Below, one piece after another: positions 1-6,191 of a stretch of 6,270 bases of DNA. Within the stretch, counting starts at the first letter, position 1. Each line of letters opens with the position of its first letter. The notes below the pieces were generated by a model. It was given only the letters and a program-made list of their open reading frames with translations. It did not search any database and had not been told where the DNA came from. Made by a program: the position numbers and the translations under genes. The DNA comes from Patescibacteria group bacterium. GTDB lineage: Bacteria > Patescibacteriota > Patescibacteriia > 2-12-FULL-60-25. The stretch spans positions 1-6,270 of the forward strand of contig JAGOUA010000030.1 of assembly GCA_018061485.1 (NCBI GenBank). The letters run 5' to 3'.

Positions 1-194
1 GTAACGAGATGGATCGTTTAGATGAGGCTGGACGAGGTGAATACGCCCTTGATCTGCAAGAGGCTTTCGCCTCGTGGAATCCGAATGCGGACACCCCTCA
101 AGAATCTGTACAGGCTGGAGAAACGCGTGTTGAAAGCGAGGGGCGATTGGTTCAACTCGAACAGCCATTTGAAGGTACGGATGACCAAGAGTGA
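1..194 (+). CDS. C-terminal end of an unidentified upstream protein (5' partial)
   Basis: This frame is open from the left edge (first whole codon at base 3) and stops at TGA 192-194, giving about 63 residues. I do not recognise the protein. The visible part is strongly acidic, with 17 Asp/Glu against 4 Arg and no Lys, and it looks like a disordered hydrophilic tail with no membrane segment or catalytic motif. I prefer this frame over a competing one (22-225) because its codons (CGT, CGA, GAA, CTT) match the genes downstream, whereas the other frame uses AGG repeatedly. The gene lies 27 bases before murC. In many bacteria murG or ftsW sits there, but nothing in this tail identifies either. 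Confidence applies to the coding call, not to a function. Confidence 0.6.
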   Translation, partial: NEMDRLDEAGRGEYALDLQEAFASWNPNADTPQESVQAGETRVESEGRLVQLEQPFEGTDDQE

Positions 195-221
195 TGGGTA
201 CTTGACTCTGTACATAGTAAT

Positions 222-1622
222 ATGACAACGATTCATTGTGTGGGCATCGGCGGCATCGCCGTCTCTGCGCTGGCTAAGTGGCTGGTGCATCTTGGGTATG
301 GCGTGAGCGGTTCTGATGGGGTAGAGGGGCCACAGATTCAGCGTTTGCGTGAACGCGGGGTTTTTGTGTCGATTGGCGCAAATCCTGAGCATGTTCCGCC
401 AACCACCGAACTTCTCGTGTACTCGTCTGCGGTGCCAGAAGAACATCCAGAGCGTGCCGAGGCGCGATCACGAGGCATTCCTGAAATGAATAGTTTTGAG
501 CTTCTGGGTGAACTCACCAAAGAGCGCGAGGTTGTTTTGATTGCGGGCACGCACGGTAAAAGTACGACCACTGCTATGACGTCTCTCGCGCTGATCGATG
601 GAGGGGTGGATCCTACCTGTTTTGTGGGGAGCGTTGTTCCTGGTTTTGCCGACGGAAACGTACGATTTGGGCAGGGAAATCACGTCGTGATCGAGGGTGA
701 TGAATACGATCGACATTTTTTACATTTTACGCCCAAGGTGTTGGTGGTGAATAATCTTGAGTGGGATCACACGGATATTTTTCCTACGTATACCGATCTT
801 GTGATTGCGTTTCAGCATTTGCTGCGTCGGGTGGTTACGGGAGGGGTGGTGTGTTATAACGCGGATGATCCACACGTGGCAGAATTATTGGCGCTGGAAC
901 GCGCTTCGCTTCAGGCTCGAGGTATTCGTGTAGAGGGATTTGGCATGGGGGTACATGCTCATACGCATGTGCGTGATTTGGTGGTTCGTGATGGGGCGCA
1001 GCATCTTGTGATCCAAGAAGAGGATGGGAGGCTCACCCGTACCAAGCTCTATGTTCCAGGAAAAATGAACGTGGCAAACGCCCTGGCGGCCTTTTGTGCA
1101 GCGCGTGCAGCGGGTGTTTCAGCGCAGGTGATCGGTCAGAGTTTGGAACGGTTTGCTGGTATTTGGCGACGGTTTGAGCGCGTCACGGACGCGGACGGTG
1201 TATTGGTTATTTCGGACTACGCCCATCACCCAACGGCGGTACGACGTACCATCGAGGCAGCGCGGTCGTTCTTTCCAGGAAGACGGTTGGTTGTGTGTTA
1301 TCAGCCACATCAGCGAGCGCGTACGCACGCCTTTTTCGCGGACTACATCACGTCGTTTGATGGCGCGGATGTGCTGGTATTGGTGGAGATCTGGGATCCG
1401 GCCGGTCGTGAGGCCGAGGGTCTTCAGCTCTCTTCGCAGGATGTGCTGCGCGAAGTCGCTTTGCATGATGAACGGCAGCACGTTCGTCGAATGCGAGTGT
1501 TTGCACAGGATCGTCATGAGGCGCTGACGCACCTACACGGCATGGTTCGTACGGGTGATGTGGTTCTTGTGATGGGAGCTGGGGATATTTACCTGATCGC
1601 GCCAGAGGTATGGAAGCGTTAG
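222..1622 (+). CDS. murC: UDP-N-acetylmuramate--L-alanine ligase (MurC)
   Basis: This cytoplasmic ATP-dependent ligase adds L-alanine to UDP-MurNAc, the first peptide-forming step of peptidoglycan synthesis. The 466-residue length is normal for the family. The N-terminal Rossmann-like domain opens with GIGGIAVSALA (residues 8-18). The central ATPase domain has the P-loop GTHGKSTT (109-116, Lys113), the acidic EGDEYD (158-163) and NNLEWDH (177-183, His183). A family Asn-x-x-Asn site lies in residues 279-290 (Asn283, Asn286). The C-terminal domain shows WRRFER (315-320), DYAHHPTAV (332-340), PHQRART (362-368) and VLVMGAGDI (448-456). The middle motifs EGDEYD and NNLEWDHTDIF resemble the recycling ligase Mpl, while RRFE, PHQxxRT and MGAGDI are MurC-like. 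The neighbouring murB favours MurC. The usual His before Asn283 is Met282. The start ATG has no Shine-Dalgarno sequence. The last 13 bases overlap murB. Confidence 0.93.
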   Translation: MTTIHCVGIGGIAVSALAKWLVHLGYGVSGSDGVEGPQIQRLRERGVFVSIGANPEHVPPTTELLVYSSAVPEEHPERAEARSRGIPEMNSFELLGELTKEREVVLIAGTHGKSTTTAMTSLALIDGGVDPTCFVGSVVPGFADGNVRFGQGNHVVIEGDEYDRHFLHFTPKVLVVNNLEWDHTDIFPTYTDLVIAFQHLLRRVVTGGVVCYNADDPHVAELLALERASLQARGIRVEGFGMGVHAHTHVRDLVVRDGAQHLVIQEEDGRLTRTKLYVPGKMNVANALAAFCAARAAGVSAQVIGQSLERFAGIWRRFERVTDADGVLVISDYAHHPTAVRRTIEAARSFFPGRRLVVCYQPHQRARTHAFFADYITSFDGADVLVLVEIWDPAGREAEGLQLSSQDVLREVALHDERQHVRRMRVFAQDRHEALTHLHGMVRTGDVVLVMGAGDIYLIAPEVWKR

Positions 1623-2611
1623 AGCGGGTAGGCGAATGGTTGCACTTGTACGGCACGCCGTATCACCAAGAGTCGCTCGCCAAGCGAACCAGTATGCATG
1701 TGGGGGGTGTGGCGCGTTGGCTGATAGAGGTTTCGTCTCGTGAGGCTCTTACGGCCCTATTGGATCGCTTGGTGGATGAGGGGGTTCCGTGGTGCGTGCT
1801 GGGTGGAGGGACAAATACCCTTGCAGCAGATACGCCGCTCGAAGCGGTGGTTATCGCTCCACGATTAGCGCGGTGGTTTGTGGATGAAGGGGGAGATGTT
1901 CATGCCGAGTGTGGGGTATTTTCGGCTGTTTTTGCGCGTCAGGTGAGTGATGCGGGATATGCTGGATGGGAGTGGGGAGTGAGTCTTCCCGGAATGATCG
2001 GTGGAGCAATTGTGGGAAACGCCGGGTGTTTTGGGGGTGAAACGCGCGATGGCTTACAATGGGTAGATGTGTGGTATCCCTACGAGGGCGTGCGTCGTCT
2101 CGCGTTTGACCAGCTGGGTTTGGCGTATCGCACGAGTCGTTTTCAGTACGAAGCTTGTTGTGTGTTAGAAGGATGTTGGCGTCTTGACCGAACAGATGAT
2201 CTTGAGGTTTCACGCCAAAAACGGGCCGCTATTCTCGCACAACGAAAAGCGGATCAACCGCAAGGCGTGGCTAGCTCTGGATGTATGTTTAAAAACCGGG
2301 TGAATCTCAGCGATGAAACGATACAAGAGGTCGAAGCTCGACTCGGTGTAGCGCTTCCTGAAGGGGCGCGTCGTGCGCGTAGTATTCCCGCGGGTTGGCT
2401 TATTGAGCGTGTGGGGCTCAAAGGCTATCAAGAAGGAGCGTTGCGCGTGAGCGAAGTGCATGCCAACTTTTTTGCCGCACCTCCCAGGGTCACGACGAGA
2501 GAGATTCTTGCGCTGATGGAGCGCGTGCAAATGTTCGTGTTTGAGCGTTCTGGTGTGTGGCTTGAGCCGGAGGTTCGTATGCTTGGTCCGGCGTCTGTGC
2601 TAAAATCATGA
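1610..2611 (+). CDS. murB: UDP-N-acetylenolpyruvoylglucosamine reductase (MurB)
   Basis: This is the FAD-dependent, NADPH-using cytoplasmic enzyme that reduces UDP-GlcNAc-enolpyruvate to UDP-MurNAc, the substrate of MurC. It has 333 residues. FAD-domain motifs are visible in order: KRTSMHVGGVARW (25-37), LGGGTNTLAAD (64-74), and SLPGMIGGAIVGNAGCFGGE (125-144). Next come YRTS (173-176, with the family Arg174), SSGCMFKN (222-229), GWLIERVGLKGY (262-273), SEVHANFF (281-288) and LEPEVRMLG (318-326, including the family catalytic Glu). The residue in the proton-donor position, usually Ser, is Cys225, a substitution known in other MurB proteins. The start lies inside murC, which implies translational coupling. 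An AGAGG sits only one base before the ATG, too close to act as a normal ribosome site. The stop TGA is followed after one base by the next ATG. Confidence 0.95.
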   Translation: MEALERVGEWLHLYGTPYHQESLAKRTSMHVGGVARWLIEVSSREALTALLDRLVDEGVPWCVLGGGTNTLAADTPLEAVVIAPRLARWFVDEGGDVHAECGVFSAVFARQVSDAGYAGWEWGVSLPGMIGGAIVGNAGCFGGETRDGLQWVDVWYPYEGVRRLAFDQLGLAYRTSRFQYEACCVLEGCWRLDRTDDLEVSRQKRAAILAQRKADQPQGVASSGCMFKNRVNLSDETIQEVEARLGVALPEGARRARSIPAGWLIERVGLKGYQEGALRVSEVHANFFAAPPRVTTREILALMERVQMFVFERSGVWLEPEVRMLGPASVLKS

Positions 2612-2612
2612 T

Positions 2613-2813
2613 ATGCCGTTGTCCGCTCCTTTTTCTCCACCGCGACGTCCGCAACGAGGCTTGCGACGACTTCCTCGAGCGTTTGAATTGAGCGCGGAAG
2701 ACGCGCTTCAAGAGATGCGTATCGCTCTTGCGGTGCTGCGTCGAGCCTCAGCTTCTCTTGACGCGCTGATCGAGACGTCTACCTATTCTTCACCGCGGTA
2801 CCGTTCTTGGTAA
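2613..2813 (+). CDS. Hypothetical 66-residue protein
   Basis: I do not recognise this gene. It begins one base after the murB stop and ends one base before the next start, so its limits fit the packing of the cluster. Residues 1-22 are basic and rich in Pro and Arg, likely disordered. Residues 24-54 form a probable amphipathic helix (Ala, Leu, Glu, Arg), followed by a short Ser/Tyr/Arg tail. There is no signal peptide, membrane span or metal motif. The codons resemble those of murC and murB. The helix could be a partner-binding segment, possibly for the helical 156-residue product encoded next, but that is speculation. No Shine-Dalgarno sequence precedes the ATG, so expression probably depends on coupling to murB translation. 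Confidence 0.62.
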   Translation: MPLSAPFSPPRRPQRGLRRLPRAFELSAEDALQEMRIALAVLRRASASLDALIETSTYSSPRYRSW

Positions 2814-2814
2814 T

Positions 2815-3285
2815 ATGGCTTCTTTTGAAAGGCGTTTCACGGGGTCTCTTCTTCACGAAGCGGGTGAGCGTGATATGGCGGAACGTGCTCTGGAGCTGCT
2901 TACGCGAGCAAGAGCGTTACGGCGCCTTGCGCAGGACGAAGCTCGATCACTCCGCAGTAAGGAGCAATACCTTGCCGAAGGAGTCACGGATCCAGAAGCG
3001 ATGGATAAAGCACGAAATGCTATCCGTGTCGGACGGGGAGCGCTCGCCAAGATACGAGAGATGCATGGTGTGGTGATGCGTGAGATTGTACGCGATATTG
3101 TGTTGAATGCTGGAGTCCTTGGCTCGATTCGGCAGTACGGCTCTCTTCGATCCTGGATGCTAGTTCGAGGGGTGTTGCGGCCTTCGGTGGACCTGATCGA
3201 GGATGATCTTCGCGAAATCGAGACGTTGTTACGTCAACTCGAAGGTGTGTCGTCTCGGCTTGGCAAGGGCGAGGATGATCGCTAG
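2815..3285 (+). CDS. Hypothetical helical protein, 156 residues
   Basis: I do not recognise the family. The product is almost entirely predicted helix and very rich in Arg, Leu, Glu and Ala. A charged segment (about 11-50) carries heptad-like Leu/Ala spacing that could form a coiled coil. A second helical region (61-98) follows, then a more hydrophobic stretch (99-122) with Gly, Trp and Val. A last acidic amphipathic helix (124-148) precedes a hydrophilic tail. There is no signal peptide or clear membrane span, so a cytoplasmic or membrane-associated scaffold is possible. The start ATG follows the preceding stop by one base (TAA-T-ATG) and has no Shine-Dalgarno sequence. The stop TAG overlaps the AGGA that serves the next gene. 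Position between murB and a flippase suggests an envelope role, without direct evidence. Confidence 0.72.
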   Translation: MASFERRFTGSLLHEAGERDMAERALELLTRARALRRLAQDEARSLRSKEQYLAEGVTDPEAMDKARNAIRVGRGALAKIREMHGVVMREIVRDIVLNAGVLGSIRQYGSLRSWMLVRGVLRPSVDLIEDDLREIETLLRQLEGVSSRLGKGEDDR

Positions 3286-3287
3286 GA
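3284..3287 (+). promoter_or_regulatory. Shine-Dalgarno AGGA of the 78-residue gene
   Basis: AGGA lies seven bases before the ATG at 3295, a normal spacing, and overlaps the stop codon of the preceding gene. It is the only well-placed ribosome binding site among the nine start codons in the window. It supports the start chosen for the gene that follows. Confidence 0.5.
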
Positions 3288-3294
3288 TGGTGTC

Positions 3295-3531
3295 ATGTGG
3301 ACGATCGATGCAACGCAGCACATTCACGTTGAACCTACCGTCTCCGAGCGTGAGGTGCTTGAGCGTGCCACGGCGGTGGCTCAGCTCTCCGCGCAAGGCG
3401 ATGCGGTGTTTTTAGATATTTTAGGGGTGCCTGCTTGGGGATGCGGGTGCGGTCAGCCAGAGCATTGGAAGACGTTTCAGGTGATTTTATATGCGCCAAG
3501 TACGTCATCTTCCAAAAAAGCTTCGTCGTAG
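3295..3531 (+). CDS. Hypothetical 78-residue protein with a Cys-x-Cys-x4-His cluster
   Basis: I do not recognise this gene. It begins nine bases after the preceding stop and has the best ribosome site in the window. The N-terminal part (1-16) could form a beta strand with His9 and His11. Residues 17-34 look like a helix, and 36-45 (AVFLDILGVP) like a hydrophobic strand. The distinctive segment is WGCGCGQPEHW (48-58), with Cys50, Cys52 and His57 that could bind a metal or form a redox pair. A strand (61-67) and a Ser/Lys-rich tail follow. There is no signal peptide. The reading frame ends at TAG 3529-3531 and the same frame reopens nine bases later as a 33-codon membrane peptide. Confidence 0.6.
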   Translation: MWTIDATQHIHVEPTVSEREVLERATAVAQLSAQGDAVFLDILGVPAWGCGCGQPEHWKTFQVILYAPSTSSSKKASS

Positions 3532-3540
3532 CCCGCTTGT

Positions 3541-3642
3541 ATGATTGATACGACCCTGTCGCTGGTTTCGTTGGCGCTCCTTGGGGCCTGCGCACTGGTG
3601 GTGATCCCGTTTGTCTTTTGGCTTGCGCATATGATGGAATAG
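3541..3642 (+). CDS. Small single-span membrane peptide, 33 residues
   Basis: ATG at 3541 to TAG at 3640-3642 encodes 33 residues. After a short polar start (MIDTT), residues 6-29 are almost wholly hydrophobic (Leu, Val, Ala, Phe, Trp), long enough for one transmembrane helix, and the end is AHMME. The family is unknown to me. It fills the gap between the 78-residue gene and the flippase, with nine bases before it and four after, so without it an otherwise tightly packed cluster would hold a 115-base hole. Small one-helix peptides often act as regulators or subunits of membrane proteins, and the adjacent flippase is the obvious candidate partner by inference. No Shine-Dalgarno sequence is visible. 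Alternatively it is the tail of the upstream frame beyond an in-frame stop. It contains one cysteine (Cys17) but no lipobox in a suitable context. Confidence 0.5.
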   Translation: MIDTTLSLVSLALLGACALVVIPFVFWLAHMME

Positions 3643-3646
3643 AGCC

Positions 3647-5089
3647 ATGTCCCATTCTCCTCGCCATGTCGCTAAGCAGGCCACGTGGCTCATGCTTGCC
3701 TCTACCCTGCAAAAGGCTATCGCATTTTTTGCGTTTACGATCGTGGCGCGCTTGTTGGGACCCGAGCCTGTTGGGGTGTATTTTTATCTGCTCTCACTGA
3801 GTTCTTTTGCGGGAGCATGGACGGATTTGGGATTGACGCCCGTGATCATCCGGGCGTTTGCGGCCGATGAAGCGCGTGGTTGGGCGTTGGTGCGTCGTGC
3901 GATGGTGGCAAAGGCATGTCTTGTTCCGCTTGCGGGCGTGTTAGCCCTTGGGTATATGGCGTTCGTGGCGGGTGAGGCTGTATCAACCTTGGCGCTATTT
4001 AGTCTCGCGCTCCTGATCATGGCAGAAGACGCCCTTTCTCTTCTCGCGTACGGTATTTTGCGCGGAAAAGGGCAGCTGCATAAAGAGTCGCTTGGGATGG
4101 TGATCGGACAGGTGCTTTCGAGTGGGGCTTTGGTCGCGTTTGTGTGGCTTGGATTTGGGGTCGCTGGCGCGCTCACGGCATTGCTTCTTGGAAGTGCGTG
4201 GCATGTGCTGTGGAGTGTGTATCATGTGCGCCAACAGGCGGATGGGTGGAGGTTGGGCGAAGGGGCTTCGTGGAAACTCCTCATTCGTGAGGCGATGCCC
4301 TTTGCCCTGGCGGGGCTCTTTGTTCGTGTGTATTCGACGGTTGACGCCCTCTTGCTGCGCCACTTTTACGGTCCGGCCGAAGTTGGTTCATACGCCGTTG
4401 CCTATAAGCTCACGTATGCGCTGCAGTTTTTGCCCATGGCGTTTGTGGCAGCGCTCTATCCTTCGTTGAGTGCGGCGCATGCGAAGGGGGACACCGAGGG
4501 GTTAGCGCATACGGCGCTCGGCTCGTGGAGGTTCATGGCGATTTTGGGCTTTCCTCTTGCGGCAGCGCTTTCGGGATTCGCGCCACGACTTATTGACGTG
4601 CTGTACGGTGAAGCGTTCGCTTCGGCGGCGCGTGTCTTGGCGGTGCTCGCCTGGGCATTGCCTCTGCTATTTTTAGATTTTCCCGTTGGTTCGTATTTGA
4701 ATGCGACGCATAAAGCGGTGCAAAAAACCACGGCTATGGGATGGACGATGCTGGTGAACGGGGCGGTGAATCTGCTTTTGGTGCCGCGCATCGGGAGTGT
4801 GGGGGCGGCGATCGCTGCCCTGAGTGGCTACGTTGCTTTATTGGGTGTTGGTATGTGGTATAGCCGTGAAGTATTCGCGCTTCGTGATGCGTGGATCATT
4901 GCTTTCAAGGGTGTGGCGGTTGGCTTGCTAACATGGTTGTTGATTGTGTACGGTCTCGCGCCTCTTCCTCTTGTGCCGGCGCTCATTCTCGCGCCTCTTG
5001 GGGCGTTGGCGTTGCTTGTGGGTACGAAGCTTCTCATGAAGCGCGATATTGTGCAGGTGAGTCAGTGGGTGGTTCGTCGGATATCTTAA
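3647..5089 (+). CDS. Polysaccharide/oligosaccharide flippase of the MOP superfamily (Wzx/PST-like)
   Basis: This is an integral membrane protein of 480 residues, a typical length, with about 14 predicted membrane helices. Approximate positions are 12-34, 41-63, 84-108, 112-136, 147-170, 173-193, 212-236, 246-272, 293-313, 325-345, 361-380, 384-405, 414-436 and 441-463. Family features include ARLLGPEPVGVYFY (34-47) with the following Asp/Gly-containing helix, YGPAEVGSYAVAYKL (241-255) at the start of the second half, and LYGEAFASAARVL (319-331). Proteins of this group move lipid-linked glycan units across the cytoplasmic membrane. The two glycosyltransferase genes just downstream support a surface glycan substrate. 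MurJ, the lipid II flippase, belongs to the same superfamily and the mur genes are close, but the motifs look Wzx/PST-like. A weak GGA eight bases before ATG could act as a ribosome site. The gene starts four bases after the small membrane peptide. Confidence 0.9.
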   Translation: MSHSPRHVAKQATWLMLASTLQKAIAFFAFTIVARLLGPEPVGVYFYLLSLSSFAGAWTDLGLTPVIIRAFAADEARGWALVRRAMVAKACLVPLAGVLALGYMAFVAGEAVSTLALFSLALLIMAEDALSLLAYGILRGKGQLHKESLGMVIGQVLSSGALVAFVWLGFGVAGALTALLLGSAWHVLWSVYHVRQQADGWRLGEGASWKLLIREAMPFALAGLFVRVYSTVDALLLRHFYGPAEVGSYAVAYKLTYALQFLPMAFVAALYPSLSAAHAKGDTEGLAHTALGSWRFMAILGFPLAAALSGFAPRLIDVLYGEAFASAARVLAVLAWALPLLFLDFPVGSYLNATHKAVQKTTAMGWTMLVNGAVNLLLVPRIGSVGAAIAALSGYVALLGVGMWYSREVFALRDAWIIAFKGVAVGLLTWLLIVYGLAPLPLVPALILAPLGALALLVGTKLLMKRDIVQVSQWVVRRIS

Positions 5090-5108
5090 GACGCGACCTC
5101 CTCTTTGT

Positions 5109-6188
5109 ATGCAAAAAACACCGCTTTTGATCACACTGGATTATCCGCCACAACAGGGCGGTGTTGCGCGGTATCTTGGAAATCTCGTGCAGGCCTGGGG
5201 GTCAATGGTTCGTGTTGTCGTTCCACAAGGACACATATCTAGAGTCTTGCCCGAAGTGGAAGAAGCGAGGTTGTTTTGGCGTGGGCCCGTGGCGTGGTTG
5301 CCCATGGTTGGCGAGATTTGGCGTCGACGTCAAGAAACATCGTGTGTCTTGGTAAGTCATGTATTGCCTGTGGGAACAGCGGCGTGGCTTGCGTGGCTGG
5401 TGGCGCGTGTCCCGTATGCGGTGTTAGTGCATGGATTAGATGTCACACTGGCTCGAGAGTCGGCGTGGAAGCGTTGGTTGGTGGCACGCGTGCTGCAATC
5501 AGCACAGGATGTGGTGGCGAATTCGGAAGCGGTAGCAAATCGAGTACGTATCACATGGCCGAAGATACATCCAGCGGTGATCACTCCCGGAGTAGAGCTA
5601 CGCCGCTTTCCTGAACGTGAAGACGCTCGTGAGGCGCTTGGGATAGAAGCGCAAAAGCGTGTCGTGGTGACCATCGGACGGCTGATTTCACGCAAGGGCA
5701 TGGATACGCTGGTGCAAGCGATGCGGCATCTTCCGGGGGTTGAGCTCTTGATGGTGGGTGACGGGCCGGAACGCGTCTCTCTTGAAAAGCTGGTGGCGGC
5801 CTGCGCTCCGGGACGTGTCTCGATCCTCGGTGAGGTGTCTGACGAGGTGCGAGATCAGGTGCTTGCGGCGGCAGATGTTTTTGCGTTTCTTCCACGAGAT
5901 GAAGTGCGGGATATCGAGGGATTTGGTATCGTCTGTCTTGAAGCGGCGCTGGCGGGATTGCCCGTGGTTGCGACGCAGGTGGGTGGCGTCGGTGAAGCGT
6001 TTGTCGATCAAGAAACGGGGCTAGCCGTTCCTTCGCAGGACCCTCAGGCGGCGGCTGAAGCGATCCATCGCTTATTCGAAGATCCTGCGTACGCCAAAAC
6101 GCTTGGTCGTGCCGGTCAAGAACGCGCCGAAACCGCTTTTGCCTGGCGTGATCGCGCCGCGGCGTTTCGCGTCCTGATGTCTGCATAA
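5109..6188 (+). CDS. Glycosyltransferase family 4 (GT-B fold)
   Basis: The product is a 359-residue cytoplasmic or membrane-associated retaining glycosyltransferase that moves a sugar from a nucleotide donor to a lipid-linked or glycan acceptor. The N-terminal domain has the glycine-rich QGGVARYLGN (16-25), HGLD (108-111) and VANSEAVANRV (136-146). The linker carries PGVELRRF (160-167). The donor-binding C-terminal domain shows GRLISRKGMDTL (190-201, with the Arg/Lys pair that contacts the donor diphosphate) and VGDGPE (216-221). It also has EGFGIVCLEA (270-279) with the EX7E pair Glu270/Glu278, followed by GLPVVAT (283-289). All key residues are present, so it should be active. The exact sugar and acceptor cannot be read from the sequence. 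It starts 19 bases after the flippase. No Shine-Dalgarno sequence is present, and the leader instead contains CCTCCT. Confidence 0.93.
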   Translation: MQKTPLLITLDYPPQQGGVARYLGNLVQAWGSMVRVVVPQGHISRVLPEVEEARLFWRGPVAWLPMVGEIWRRRQETSCVLVSHVLPVGTAAWLAWLVARVPYAVLVHGLDVTLARESAWKRWLVARVLQSAQDVVANSEAVANRVRITWPKIHPAVITPGVELRRFPEREDAREALGIEAQKRVVVTIGRLISRKGMDTLVQAMRHLPGVELLMVGDGPERVSLEKLVAACAPGRVSILGEVSDEVRDQVLAAADVFAFLPRDEVRDIEGFGIVCLEAALAGLPVVATQVGGVGEAFVDQETGLAVPSQDPQAAAEAIHRLFEDPAYAKTLGRAGQERAETAFAWRDRAAAFRVLMSA

Positions 6189-6191
6189 CGT

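Noticed and set aside
196..214. Inverted GTAC pair before murC (GTAC...GTAC, 8-base loop)
   Set aside because: The four-base stem is too short to count as a terminator or operator, and no U-tract follows.
22..225. 67-codon + frame whose TGA overlaps the murC ATG (ATGA junction)
   Set aside because: The overlap looks like coupling, but a stop at 19-21 limits the frame to this short piece. It uses AGG four times, unlike its neighbours, and the overlapping frame open from the window edge has matching codon use.
202..230. Possible promoter before murC (TTGACT with AT-rich TACATAGTAATAT)
   Set aside because: No -10-like hexamer stands 16-18 bases after TTGACT. TAATAT at 218-223 is only 10 bases away, and a start there would fall within murC.
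2807..3076. 89-codon + frame overlapping the 66- and 156-codon genes
   Set aside because: It overlaps most of the 156-codon frame in another phase and starts inside the preceding gene. The TAA-T-ATG junction favours the 2815 start.
3529..3531. Recoded stop codon (TAG as sense) in the organism
   Set aside because: TAG also ends murC and the 156-codon gene at positions consistent with tight gene packing, so it behaves as a real stop. The in-frame TAG is better read as separating two genes.
3335..3712. 125-codon minus frame covering the 78- and 33-codon genes
   Set aside because: It is highly basic and low-complexity and runs into the flippase start on the opposite strand. The + strand frames fit the operon spacing and the AGGA site at 3284.
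5581..6186. 201-codon frame on the minus strand opposite the GT4 gene
   Set aside because: It is antisense to a clear GT4 domain, is low-complexity in Pro/Arg/His, and shows no recognisable domain. Such long mirror frames are expected opposite GC-rich genes.
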